NCBI GenBank assembly: GCA_964371505.1
Contig: CAYJNG010000015.1
Location: 1 to 27,176, forward strand
Reading direction: 5' to 3'
Origin: CAYJAD01 sp964371505
Lineage (GTDB): Bacteria > Desulfobacterota > Desulfovibrionia > Desulfovibrionales > Desulfovibrionaceae
DNA: 27,176 nucleotides
The notes beneath the pieces are model-generated. The model was not told the DNA's origin. It made no database searches and was given only the letters and a program-made list of their open reading frames with translations. Shown here piece by piece: positions 1 through 8,195 of this stretch (its first letter is position 1; each line of letters opens with the position of its first letter). Made by a program: the position numbers and the translations under genes.

Positions 1-225
1 ACAGTTCAGGATATAGAAGACAGCTTCGCCCTCTTGGGCCGAAAAGTCGCGCCTGCTTGGGCAGGTAAGGACGCAACCTTTTCTACCGGTTGTACCAAGG
101 AAATGCGTATTGCTCTTGATGTGCAAAAGCGCAATGCAGAAATGCAAATTATTGGGCCGGCTAAGGAAAAGTTTTTCCGTCGTGATAGTTATGGTATTGG
201 TAAATATTTTGATGCGCGTATTTAA
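1..225 (+). CDS. C-terminal end of an unrecognised protein (5' truncated by the window)
   Basis: Reading frame 1 is open from the first base of the window to a TAA at 223-225, giving the last 74 residues of a longer protein. I do not recognise the family. The visible part is basic and contains a PAWAGKDATFSTGC segment, a helical KEMRIALDVQKR stretch and a FFRRDSYGIGKYFDARI tail. There is no membrane segment. The stop lies 12 nt before the gatB ATG, and the gatB ribosome-binding site (AGGGAG) follows the stop at once, so the two genes are probably co-transcribed. A TTG at 34 could act as a start, but nothing resembling a ribosome-binding site precedes it, and the open frame upstream favours a truncated longer gene. 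Confidence 0.6.
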   Translation, partial: TVQDIEDSFALLGRKVAPAWAGKDATFSTGCTKEMRIALDVQKRNAEMQIIGPAKEKFFRRDSYGIGKYFDARI

Positions 226-237
226 AGGGAGTTTTGC

Positions 238-1668
238 ATGGCTGCATACGAAGCCGTTATTGGTTTAGAAGTTCACGTACAATTGGCCACTGAGTCTAAG
301 CTTTTTTGTTCTTGTTCCACCGCTTTTGGGCAAAGTTCCAATGCTCACGTATGTGAAGTGTGCTCCGGTATGCCAGGCTCCTTGCCTGTGCTCAATGCAC
401 GCGCTGTGGAATATGCTGCTAAAGCCGGCCTTGCCACCGATTGTACCGTAAATCTTTCTTCTATTTTTGCTCGTAAGAATTACTTTTATCCGGATTTACC
501 CATGGGGTATCAAATTTCACAATTTGATAAGCCCATTTGCGAGCACGGTAAGTTGGATATTACTGTGGGTACTACCAAAAAAACTATTGGTATTACACGT
601 ATTCATATGGAAAACGATGCCGGTAAAAATATTCATGATGCGCATGAAAATGCCAGCTATGTGGATTTGAACCGCGCCGGAACCCCCTTGGTGGAAATTG
701 TTTCTGAGCCGGATATGCGCAGTGCTGAAGAAGCAGTGGCTTACTTAAAAGCTTTGCATGCCATTGTAACTTGCCTTGGCATTAGCGATGGTAATATGGA
801 AGAAGGCTCTTTTAGATGTGATGCCAACGTTTCCATTCATAAGCCCGGTACCCCCTTTGGTACCCGCGCAGAGCTTAAGAACTTAAACTCTTTCCGTCAT
901 GTGCAAAAAGCCATTGAATACGAAATTGCTCGTCAGCATGACTTGCTTGAAGATGGCGAAGAGGTAGTGCAAGAAACACGTTTGTATGATAGCGTGAAAA
1001 ACATTACCAAATCCATGCGCAGCAAGGAAGAAGCGCACGATTATCGCTACTTCCCAGATCCAGATCTTCTTCCTATTCTCATCCAAGAGGAAGAACTTGC
1101 CGCATGGAAGGCCACGCTACCTGAGCTACCCAAGGCACGTATTACGCGTTTTGTTTCTGAGCTAAACATTGGGCAAGCGGAGGCAGAAACCCTTTGCAGC
1201 GATAAAGCCCTTGCTGATTTTTTTGAGGCTGCTTGTGCTGCGTCTCCCAAAACGAAAGTGAGTCGTGTGGCCAACCTTGTGCTGGGCGCGCTTTTACGCG
1301 AATTGCATGCCACAGAGCAAAAAGTGCAAGATATGGCCATGACACCTGAAGCCTTGGGTGAGTTGGCGCGTATCATTGATGAAGGGCTGATTTCGGCTAA
1401 AATTGCCAATGATATTTTTGCGGAACTCTTCACCTGCGGCGCCATGCCAGAGGCTTATGTGAAAGAAAAAGGCCTTGTGCAAATTTCTGATACCTCTGAG
1501 CTGGAAGCGGCCATTGATCAAGTTATTGCTGATAACCCAGCTGAAGTGGAAGCGTATCGTGGTGGAAAGACGAAGCTTATTTCCTTTTTTGTGGGGCAAA
1601 TTATGCGTGCTACCAAGGGCAAGGCCAATCCTGCCTTGGTAAATGAAATATTAGCTAAAAAGTTATAA
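238..1668 (+). CDS. gatB: Aspartyl/glutamyl-tRNA(Asn/Gln) amidotransferase subunit B
   Basis: GatB is the tRNA-binding and kinase subunit of the GatCAB amidotransferase. The complex converts Glu-tRNA(Gln) and/or Asp-tRNA(Asn) to the amidated forms using ammonia from GatA. The 476-aa product has the family's normal length and start (YEAVIGLEVHVQL). It carries the zinc-site cysteines C24/C26 and C39/C42 of the cradle domain, and the signature stretches RKNYFYPDLPMGYQISQ, NRAGTPLVEIVSEPD and GTRAELKNLNSFRH. The C-terminal YqeY-like helical tail ends in GKANPALVNEIL. AGGGAG lies 8 nt before the ATG. gatA and gatC are not in the window. A terminator hairpin follows at 1711-1740. Confidence 0.97.
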   Translation: MAAYEAVIGLEVHVQLATESKLFCSCSTAFGQSSNAHVCEVCSGMPGSLPVLNARAVEYAAKAGLATDCTVNLSSIFARKNYFYPDLPMGYQISQFDKPICEHGKLDITVGTTKKTIGITRIHMENDAGKNIHDAHENASYVDLNRAGTPLVEIVSEPDMRSAEEAVAYLKALHAIVTCLGISDGNMEEGSFRCDANVSIHKPGTPFGTRAELKNLNSFRHVQKAIEYEIARQHDLLEDGEEVVQETRLYDSVKNITKSMRSKEEAHDYRYFPDPDLLPILIQEEELAAWKATLPELPKARITRFVSELNIGQAEAETLCSDKALADFFEAACAASPKTKVSRVANLVLGALLRELHATEQKVQDMAMTPEALGELARIIDEGLISAKIANDIFAELFTCGAMPEAYVKEKGLVQISDTSELEAAIDQVIADNPAEVEAYRGGKTKLISFFVGQIMRATKGKANPALVNEILAKKL

Positions 1669-1710
1669 TAGTATTTTGTAAGGATTCGTATAACAGCCTG
1701 ATAAGGGGGA

Positions 1711-1740
1711 GGGGAGTTGGACAAGCTCTTTCTCCCCTTT
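1711..1740 (+). terminator. Probable intrinsic terminator of gatB, running into a gap
   Basis: GGGGAG (1711-1716) can pair with CTCCCC (1732-1737) across a 15-nt loop, and a T-run begins right after the stem before the N block interrupts it. The bases after the gap begin with TCCCCTTTTTT, which would supply the rest of the T-tract if the two contigs really overlap there. This would end the gatB transcript and could also act on the convergent gene. Confidence 0.6.
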
Positions 1741-1840
1741 NNNNNNNNNNNNNNNNNNNNNNNNNNNNNNNNNNNNNNNNNNNNNNNNNNNNNNNNNNNN
1801 NNNNNNNNNNNNNNNNNNNNNNNNNNNNNNNNNNNNNNNN
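1741..1840. other. Assembly gap (100 N)
   Basis: Exactly 100 undetermined bases, which is the usual placeholder for a gap of unknown size. It lies between two convergent genes. The 8 bases TCCCCTTT occur on both sides of the gap, so the two contig ends may overlap and the true missing length may be zero. Confidence 0.95.
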
Positions 1841-1869
1841 TCCCCTTTTTTAAATTTGATAAGCTGTAT

Positions 1870-3084
1870 TTACGCTACGCTGTTCACGCCGGTGTAGGTG
1901 CTTATATTCCCTGCGGAGAAGTCGCCAATGCTAGATGTTCCCGTTTGATCCCACCAAGTGGCAAGACTTTCCATTTGTATGCGCTTACGCATGGCTGTGG
2001 GGTCAATTTGCATGGATTTACGCGCCGCATCAAGGCCGGCTAGAGCGTCCACTTGCAGATAGGTTTTGGTAAGTTCCTCATCGCTATCAAGTAAAGCTTG
2101 AACTTTATCTGCATCAGGGTGAGAACTGTTTACCACCACTTTTCCGTCTACCACGGTGAGGCGAAAATCTACGTTAGGATCAATTCCCATATTGCTCATG
2201 CGGTCTTTTATGGTGTTGCCAACGTCCTCTTCTTGTAAAAAACTCTGTATCTTTTCAGCTTGTTCTGTGCTTTCATTGCTGGTGAATGTGGTTTTGCTGG
2301 TTACCACGCCTGAAGCGTTGATAATGACGACAGCGTTGATAGACTGCCCTTGACTTTCAAGGGTTGCTTTAATTTCACTGGCAATGTTGGGATTACTTTG
2401 GAGGTATTGGTTTATGGCATCTGCCTCGGCGTGACTACCTTCCAAAACCACAGCTGTGCCGTCAAGGCGCACGGAAAAGCTTTGGCTTATGGTGACATTT
2501 TGCTGTTGTAAGCCTTCAATAATGGAGGTGCCCAATGTACTTTCCGGATAACTAGCTTCTTCTGTGGTACTTTGCGGAGTTACAGACATAATGTCGCCTG
2601 TGGAGCTTACTGTAAACTCCACATCACCGGTAAAGCCTGCATCATCAAGGCTTTGGCGCAAATTTTCTTTTAAAGAGGGATTTGTATCAAAAAAAGCTTG
2701 AATCAGCGCTTCATCTTCATGGGCTGTATCCACGGTTACAGCGCCTGTATCGCTCATGGAAATAGTAAAATACGCTGTAGGAGAAACAATGGTGTTTTGT
2801 ATGGCTTCATTAAGTTCCTTACTAAATTCATCTTCCAACTGTGCTTTATAGTTTTCTACTTGTTGAAAGGTAACACGGTCATTACTAGAAACGCCCATGG
2901 CTTCCATGGCGTATTTGGCAAGTTCTGCCATGGCGGAAACTGTACTGGCTCCTTCATAGGCATAAGCGCTACTGGCAGCACTAGAGCTTGTAGAGCCTGA
3001 GGATACAGTCCCTTGCAGCTGTTGGCTATTCCACTGATAGGCATACAAGGATGCATTGGAGCTAGAAATAGTTGATACAGACAT
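1870..3084 (-). CDS. Conserved-looking hypothetical protein with internal alpha/beta repeats
   Basis: This is a 404-aa protein whose family I do not recognise. I chose the ATG at 3084, not the in-frame GTG at 3093, because AAGGTGG lies 5-11 nt before the ATG. The N-terminus is rich in Ser/Ala/Tyr/Gln (residues 1-50) with no hydrophobic signal peptide or membrane helix. The rest is acidic and holds diverged repeats of about 45 residues. Each has a beta-type segment with a central DG or TG, an (A/S)H-x-(E/D)AD/EDE turn, then a helix containing NP or SDE. The clearest copies are at about 105-150, 203-246 and 307-344, with weaker copies at about 156-195 and 253-300. The C-terminus (TWWDQTGTSS...NSVA) is Ser/Thr rich. 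A sigma-54 promoter candidate precedes the gene, which in this group often suggests a flagellar, surface or stress-type regulon. That link is inference only. Confidence 0.75.
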   Translation of the reverse strand: MSVSTISSSNASLYAYQWNSQQLQGTVSSGSTSSSAASSAYAYEGASTVSAMAELAKYAMEAMGVSSNDRVTFQQVENYKAQLEDEFSKELNEAIQNTIVSPTAYFTISMSDTGAVTVDTAHEDEALIQAFFDTNPSLKENLRQSLDDAGFTGDVEFTVSSTGDIMSVTPQSTTEEASYPESTLGTSIIEGLQQQNVTISQSFSVRLDGTAVVLEGSHAEADAINQYLQSNPNIASEIKATLESQGQSINAVVIINASGVVTSKTTFTSNESTEQAEKIQSFLQEEDVGNTIKDRMSNMGIDPNVDFRLTVVDGKVVVNSSHPDADKVQALLDSDEELTKTYLQVDALAGLDAARKSMQIDPTAMRKRIQMESLATWWDQTGTSSIGDFSAGNISTYTGVNSVA

Positions 3085-3112
3085 AATTTCCACCTTGGTA
3101 AAATGGCTTGCG

Positions 3113-3128
3113 AGGAAAAATTTTTCCT
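3113..3128. repeat. Perfect 16-bp palindrome in the leader of the 404-aa repeat protein gene
   Basis: AGGAAAAATTTTTCCT is fully self-complementary. It lies between the sigma-54 promoter candidate and the ribosome-binding site, about 30 nt upstream of the start codon. As RNA it presents a GGA next to an A-rich stretch, so it could be a protein operator or an RNA element. No specific factor is evident. Confidence 0.5.
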
Positions 3129-3154
3129 AGTAATACCGAACTACAAGGCTTTTA

Positions 3155-3170
3155 TGCATAAGGCATGCCA
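3155..3170 (-). promoter_or_regulatory. Sigma-54 (RpoN) promoter candidate for the 404-aa repeat protein gene
   Basis: On the minus strand the sequence reads TGGCATGCCTTATGCA. Compared with the sigma-54 consensus TGGCAYR-N4-TTGCW, only one specified position differs. The essential GG and GC dinucleotides are exactly 10 nt apart. Transcription would start near 3144, giving a leader of about 60 nt that contains the palindrome at 3113-3128. An activator site further upstream would fall inside or near phoH; I did not identify one. Confidence 0.6.
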
Positions 3171-3239
3171 CAATGTTTTATGCTTAAAATGACTAGAAAA
3201 AAATAGACAGGCAGGCAAAAAAGGCGTAAATCTTGCCCC

Positions 3240-4235
3240 ATGGTAGACAATACTGCATTAAGCGAAACTGTGACCTTTGATGACCCCATGCTTGCCAATG
3301 CTTTATTTGGGCCGCATAATGCCCACCTAGAGCTTTTGGAACAGGTCAGTGGCGCGCATATTTTTTCACGTGGCGCCAGTGTAACGGTAAAAACGCCTGA
3401 CAACTTTGTTTTGCAGCGTCTTTGCAATCTTTTTGTGCAGCTCTATGGCCACGTACAAGAAGGTAAGCTCTTAACGCGCGCTGATGTGAGCTCGGCATAT
3501 TCTATGCTTGAAAAACAACCTAAGCTTAGCTTAAGCCGTGTTTATAAAGACACGGTTTTTGTGGCGGCACCTCGTAAGACCATTGTGGCAAAAAATCTTG
3601 CCCAAAAAGAATATTATGAAGCCCTTATAAAAAAGGAAGTGGTTTTTGCTCTTGGGCCTGCAGGCACAGGAAAAACCTATCTTGCTGTGGCCATGGCTCT
3701 TTCTATGCTTATGCAGCAAAGGGTAAAGAAAATTATTCTTACCCGCCCTGCAGTGGAAGCAGGGGAGAGACTTGGCTTTTTACCTGGGGATCTTGCGGAA
3801 AAGGTAAACCCCTATTTACGTCCTTTATATGATGCTTTGTACGACATGCTACCACAGCCTAAAGTGGTTTCCATGTTAGAGACGGGCATTATTGAAGTGG
3901 CTCCTTTAGCTTTCATGCGCGGGCGCACGCTTAATGATGCTTTTATAATCTTAGACGAAGCCCAAAATACAACTCCCGAACAAATGAAAATGTTTTTAAC
4001 GCGCCTTGGATTTGGTTCTCGGGCCGTTATTACCGGCGATATGACGCAAATAGACCTTCCTCCGCAATGGGGAGATGGCGGGGCAGAGTCTCGCTCCGGT
4101 CTTGTGCAAGCTGTGCGAATTTTACGAGATGTAAAAGGCATAGCTTTCCATACATTTTCAGCAAAAGATGTAGTACGGCATACTCTTGTCAGTGCTATTG
4201 TGGCAGCTTATGACTCCTATAAAGAAAACGCATAG
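3240..4235 (+). CDS. phoH: PhoH-family ATPase (PhoH/YbeZ-like)
   Basis: This 331-aa protein has the PhoH layout. An N-terminal KH-like region (about 1-110) is followed by a P-loop ATPase with Walker A GPAGTGKT at 139-146 and Walker B FIILDEAQN at 235-243. The RPAVEAGERLGFLPG and VITGDMTQIDLP motifs are typical of the family. PhoH/YbeZ proteins act with YbeY in RNA processing and ribosome quality control. Here ybeY lies two genes downstream, the usual arrangement. The ATG at 3240 has no strong ribosome-binding site (AAGGCG is far upstream), but the N-terminal TVTFDD...NALFGPHNA segment fits the family start. The 3' end overlaps the next gene by 26 nt if that gene starts at 4210. Confidence 0.93.
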   Translation: MVDNTALSETVTFDDPMLANALFGPHNAHLELLEQVSGAHIFSRGASVTVKTPDNFVLQRLCNLFVQLYGHVQEGKLLTRADVSSAYSMLEKQPKLSLSRVYKDTVFVAAPRKTIVAKNLAQKEYYEALIKKEVVFALGPAGTGKTYLAVAMALSMLMQQRVKKIILTRPAVEAGERLGFLPGDLAEKVNPYLRPLYDALYDMLPQPKVVSMLETGIIEVAPLAFMRGRTLNDAFIILDEAQNTTPEQMKMFLTRLGFGSRAVITGDMTQIDLPPQWGDGGAESRSGLVQAVRILRDVKGIAFHTFSAKDVVRHTLVSAIVAAYDSYKENA

Positions 4236-6528
4236 CGAAAATTCCTTAAAAGCCATTGGAAAAATGCTTCTTGGGCGACATCATTGCGGTTATGGCCTTG
4301 CCATAATGCTAAGTTCCCTCTTTGTGTTATCTATTTTTGCCGGTATTAATTATGAAAATAAGCCGGAAATGTATATTGCCGGTACTGTGGCAGAATCTGA
4401 CGTGGTGGCGCATCGCGACTTGCTTGTGGAAGATGTACTTACCACCAATGCAAGGCGTGAACAATTACGCCTTGCGCAGCCTTTGGTTTTTGATTTACAT
4501 TTAGAAGCTTTTGAAAATTTCAATGAAGAAGTTTTAGCGCTTTTGCGTGAAACCAATGGCACCAATTATGGCAATGAAGCTTTGGCCATGCGTAAGCTGG
4601 AAGAGGCTCTTACTCCTGAAATTGCCGAAGAAGTACTTATACAACTGGCACGCTCTCATGTGCAAGAGTATATGATTATTCACTTATTGCCCAATGTGCA
4701 TAAGCTGTTAAATAAAGGGCTTGTGAGTGATATGCGTGCTGCGCGTGTGGGTGAGGGCGGTGTTATTATTCGCGAGCTTGATTCTGGATCTGAAACTTTG
4801 CGCCCTGAAGTGCAAACTCTGCCAGATGTGCAATCAACCTTGGTACAGCTTAGCTCTGTTATTCGCAATGACCCTGCGCTTGACCCACCAGCAAGGCGCG
4901 CGCTCATTATTTTACTTTCTGCCTATATGCCAGCTTCCCTTTCGTTGAATAAAGAGCTTACCAATGAAAGAGCCGATGCCGTGGTGGCTCACGTGGATCC
5001 TGTGTACTATACCTTGCAGCGCGGGGAGATGGTTGTACGCAAAGGAGACCTTGTAACTCGTGAGCAGCAAGCTAAGTTACAAGTTATTTATAACTCTGTG
5101 GGCACTTGGATTCATGTACGCTTTTCCTTAGGGCTTTTTCTTTTAAGCTCGCTCATATCTTTGGGGCTATTCATGGCTCCTAGCGGTAAACCTGGCACAC
5201 CTTTGCGATATAAAGATTACATTTTTATGTCATTTTTAATCATTTCTAGTACGCTTGCCGCCAAGGCTGTGTATGTATTTGCTAAAGATAGTGGCGAGAT
5301 GGCGCATGTTTCACTGCTGGCTTACGGTTTTCCTGTGGCTGGTGTGGTGGGCATTGTGGCACTTGTTTTTGCGGCGCGGCGTTATTGTACCATAAGTCTT
5401 TTGTTGGCATTGTTTACCACTGTTATGTTTAAAGGTGATATGGCGCTGTTCCTCTATTATTTTTTAAGCGGCATGCTTGCAACCTTATTGGTAACCCGTG
5501 CGCAAAATAGACAAGATGTGGTATGGAGCATTCTTCCCCTCTTTGTGGGGCAGTTCTTCTTTTGGCTTGCTTCAGCCCTCTTTTTGCAAGTGCCTTTTGA
5601 GCATTACCCTTGGCAAGTGGTGGCGGTGTTTATTAATAGTGCTACCTCGCTCCTCATGCTATTTGCCTTTAGCCCTGTGCTTGAGCTTGTGTTTTCTTAC
5701 ACCACACGCTTTAGGCTTATGGAATTTATGAGCCTTGAGCATCCGCTTATGCAAGAGATGATGGTAACCATGCCAGGTACCTATCATCACTCATTAATTG
5801 TGGCCAATATGGTGGAAGCAGGGGCCAAAGCCATTGGTGCCAATAGCTTGTTATGTAAAGTGGGAGCTTTGTACCATGATGTTGGTAAATTAAGCCATCC
5901 AGATTACTTTATTGAAAATCAATTTGGTGGCCGTAATAAGCATGATAAGCTTTCGCCCTCCATGAGTGCACTTATTATCACTTCGCATGTGAAAAAGGGC
6001 GGCGAATTGGCGCAAAAGTATAAGCTTGGTAGTGAAATTGCGGATATTATTAGTCAGCACCATGGCACGCGCGTCATTAGCTTTTTCTATCATAAGGCCA
6101 TAAAGATGGGCGAAAATGTGCGCGAATCCGATTTTTGCTACGGTGGCCCTCGCCCGCAAACGAAAGAAGCTGCCATCTTAATGCTAGCAGACTCGGTGGA
6201 AGCTTCGAGCCGAACATTAAGTGATCCTACCCCTGCACGCCTAAAGACGCATATTGATACTATTATTAAAGGTATTTTTGCTGAAGGTCAGTTGGATGAA
6301 TCTTCTTTGACCTTTAAAGATTTGCATAAAATTAGTGAGCAGTTTTTACGTATTCTCACAGGGTTATTTCATCAGCGCATTGCGTATCCTTCGGGTAATC
6401 CCAAAGAAGCTAAAGAGGCTAAAGACGAGGCCCCTAAGCAAGAGTTACCTTTGGAAGCAAATGCGCCTGTAAATGTTGCACAAAAGGATGAGGATTGCCG
6501 AACAACAGATTTGGCCGGCCGACAATAG
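4210..6528 (+). CDS. 7TM-HD domain phosphodiesterase (PgpH/YqfF family)
   Basis: This 772-aa membrane protein belongs to the 7TMR-HDED/7TM-HD family, whose studied members (Listeria PgpH) hydrolyse the second messenger c-di-AMP. A first membrane helix (about 27-46) is followed by a large extracytoplasmic domain (about 50-295), a cluster of hydrophobic helices (about 300-495) and a cytoplasmic HD phosphohydrolase domain. The HD domain has H526/H527, the H556-D557 pair (YHDVGKL) and H617/H618 (QHHGT). The C-terminal 40 residues are charged and Pro/Ala/Glu rich, probably unstructured. The ATG at 4210 overlaps phoH. An ATG at 4264 with a GGA 8 nt upstream is an alternative start that avoids the overlap and keeps the first membrane helix. 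Substrate specificity is inferred from the family only. Confidence 0.9.
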   Translation: MTPIKKTHSENSLKAIGKMLLGRHHCGYGLAIMLSSLFVLSIFAGINYENKPEMYIAGTVAESDVVAHRDLLVEDVLTTNARREQLRLAQPLVFDLHLEAFENFNEEVLALLRETNGTNYGNEALAMRKLEEALTPEIAEEVLIQLARSHVQEYMIIHLLPNVHKLLNKGLVSDMRAARVGEGGVIIRELDSGSETLRPEVQTLPDVQSTLVQLSSVIRNDPALDPPARRALIILLSAYMPASLSLNKELTNERADAVVAHVDPVYYTLQRGEMVVRKGDLVTREQQAKLQVIYNSVGTWIHVRFSLGLFLLSSLISLGLFMAPSGKPGTPLRYKDYIFMSFLIISSTLAAKAVYVFAKDSGEMAHVSLLAYGFPVAGVVGIVALVFAARRYCTISLLLALFTTVMFKGDMALFLYYFLSGMLATLLVTRAQNRQDVVWSILPLFVGQFFFWLASALFLQVPFEHYPWQVVAVFINSATSLLMLFAFSPVLELVFSYTTRFRLMEFMSLEHPLMQEMMVTMPGTYHHSLIVANMVEAGAKAIGANSLLCKVGALYHDVGKLSHPDYFIENQFGGRNKHDKLSPSMSALIITSHVKKGGELAQKYKLGSEIADIISQHHGTRVISFFYHKAIKMGENVRESDFCYGGPRPQTKEAAILMLADSVEASSRTLSDPTPARLKTHIDTIIKGIFAEGQLDESSLTFKDLHKISEQFLRILTGLFHQRIAYPSGNPKEAKEAKDEAPKQELPLEANAPVNVAQKDEDCRTTDLAGRQ

Positions 6529-6543
6529 CTTTGGTATACAACT

Positions 6544-7008
6544 ATGCGAATCACAATACACAACGAAGCTTCTTGTTGGTGTCCTTTACCATCGTATACG
6601 CTTAAAGGTGTCATTAGGGGTATGTTGTCCTTGTATGAAGAGGAAAGTAGCTGTGCTCATAGGCATATAGTGTTACATGTGGTGCGCGATGGGCACATCA
6701 TTGCTTTGAATACAAAACACATGGGATGCGCAGGGCCAACGAATATTCTTTCTTTTCCGGCCACTGAGGGGATTACGTGTCTACGAGAGCATGAAGCCCT
6801 ACCTGTGCAGCCGGACATTCTTGTACTTTCTGTGGATACATTGCATAGAGAATGTATGCTGTATGGTCAAAACAGGGTGGAGCACTGCGTACGTTTGCTT
6901 GCGCATGGTCTTGGGCATGTGCTTGGTTATGATCATGGTGAGGAAATGTTTGCCCTATGCGATGCCATGGAAGATGTGGGTATGGAATATGTGCGGGCTG
7001 AAGGGTAG
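6544..7008 (+). CDS. ybeY: Endoribonuclease YbeY (rRNA maturation factor)
   Basis: YbeY is a zinc-dependent ribonuclease for 16S rRNA 3'-end maturation and ribosome quality control. The 154-aa protein has the diagnostic H-x3-H-x5-H motif HGLGHVLGYDH, with H121, H125 and H131 as zinc ligands, and the upstream TNILSFP motif. It starts 15 nt after the 7TM-HD gene and completes the phoH, pgpH-like, ybeY cluster known from many bacteria. It converges on cca with only 16 nt between the stop codons, and I see no clear terminator there. Confidence 0.92.
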   Translation: MRITIHNEASCWCPLPSYTLKGVIRGMLSLYEEESSCAHRHIVLHVVRDGHIIALNTKHMGCAGPTNILSFPATEGITCLREHEALPVQPDILVLSVDTLHRECMLYGQNRVEHCVRLLAHGLGHVLGYDHGEEMFALCDAMEDVGMEYVRAEG

Positions 7009-7024
7009 CGCTTTGCTTATGAGC

Positions 7025-8152
7025 TTATCTTTTTACGTTATTTTGTAAGGCTTGGCACTGAAGCTCAAGTAATTTTTCTCCTGAAAGGGCGCCTAAATTC
7101 TGCCACTTTTGTGGCAAATGTACCTGTAATATACTCTTTAAAGCTTTAAGGGCGTAGTGCGCATTTTCGCGGCTATGAAGATACTTTATAATTTCCCAAT
7201 AAGGCTTGGTAAGGTTCAGTTTGTGTACCCTGTGCAAAAGAAGCACTTGCTCCGAGAGGGGTAAGCTTTGGATTTGGCAGGCTTTGGTAAATGTGTCTGC
7301 CATACAATGGGCCGCCTTGGTATAGCTTAAGGGTAGGTGCAATCTTTGCCCTAAAGTGTAAAGAGGGTGTTCTTGTAAGGCTTTTTTTTCTGTGTTTTCC
7401 CACACGGCTCCCAAGAGCATCCAGTTNNNNNNNNNNNNNNNNNNNNNNNNNNNNNNNNNNNNNNNNNNNNNNNNNNNNNNNNNNNNNNNNNNNNNNNNNN
7501 NNNNNNNNNNNNNNNNNNNNNNNNNNAAGGCAAAAATATCCATGGCTCTTGTCCATTTTTTTCGTATAGTATCCTCATGAGCTAATTCTTTAAACCAAGG
7601 CATGAGCGTTTGCGTTTTTTCTAAAATATGGATAAAGCGAGAAGGGCTTGGCATGTGTAAAGCTTTAAGCAATTCACGACCCACCCTTTCAGCCGGAATG
7701 TGTTTAAGGCTCCCTTGCTCAGCCACGGCTTGGGCTTGCTGTACGGCGCTTTCGTGCACGGTGAAGTGGGGATAAGCGGCGGCAAAACGGGCCAAGCGAA
7801 AGACGCGCAAAGGGTCATGGTGAAAGGCTGTGGGAGAAGCAGGTCGCAAAATATGATTTTTTATATCAAAAAAAGCCATGGGGTGTGCGTACACAAGGCC
7901 ATGGGCATCAAGGGCTAAGGCATTAATGGTAAGGTCTCGGTGCTTAAGGTCGGCGGCAATGCAGTTTTGATATAGGGGCATATATTCTTTGCCATCCACT
8001 ACCCACACCCGTACGCTTTTGCCTACGAGTTGCGCCTGAGGGAAAGCTTGCATAAAAGCTTCCTCGCTGCCGCTAAAAGCCATATCAGCATCCTTGGGTA
8101 TTGCGCCCATAAGTAAATCGCGCACAGCGCCACCAACCATATAGCATTGCAT
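7025..8152 (-). CDS. tRNA nucleotidyltransferase / poly(A) polymerase family (CCA-type), interrupted by a sequence gap
   Basis: This enzyme would add or repair the tRNA 3' CCA end. The N-terminal nucleotidyltransferase domain shows GGAVRDLLMG at about 7-16, the catalytic carboxylates D21 and D23 (PKDADMAF) and RDLTINALA. A PLRVFRLARFAAAYP head/neck motif follows. I chose the ATG at 8152 because the family begins right before the GGxVRD motif; no clear ribosome-binding site precedes it. The gap at 7427-7526 removes an unknown length around residues 210-240. The frame happens to continue across 100 N, which does not prove an intact gene. The flanking sequences IFA and NWMLLGA may lie close together in the real protein. 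No classical HD pair is visible in the region after the gap. Estimated length is about 375 aa. Confidence 0.85.
   Translation of the reverse strand: MQCYMVGGAVRDLLMGAIPKDADMAFSGSEEAFMQAFPQAQLVGKSVRVWVVDGKEYMPLYQNCIAADLKHRDLTINALALDAHGLVYAHPMAFFDIKNHILRPASPTAFHHDPLRVFRLARFAAAYPHFTVHESAVQQAQAVAEQGSLKHIPAERVGRELLKALHMPSPSRFIHILEKTQTLMPWFKELAHEDTIRKKWTRAMDIFAXXXXXXXXXXXXXXXXXXXXXXXXXXXXXXXXXXNWMLLGAVWENTEKKALQEHPLYTLGQRLHLPLSYTKAAHCMADTFTKACQIQSLPLSEQVLLLHRVHKLNLTKPYWEIIKYLHSRENAHYALKALKSILQVHLPQKWQNLGALSGEKLLELQCQALQNNVKR
7427..7526. other. Assembly gap (100 N) inside the tRNA nucleotidyltransferase gene
   Basis: Exactly 100 undetermined bases, a placeholder of unknown real size. Unlike the first gap, the flanks show no shared sequence. 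It lies at the junction between the neck/body domain and the C-terminal domain of the encoded enzyme. Confidence 0.95.
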
Positions 8153-8195
8153 GGAGTGAGCATTGCATATTCTTATAGAAAAAAAAAGCCTTCCT

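Noticed and set aside
1047..1445. 132-aa minus-strand ORF opposite gatB
   Set aside because: Antisense shadow of a clear GatB gene; Ser/Ala-rich composition with no motifs and no ribosome-binding site.
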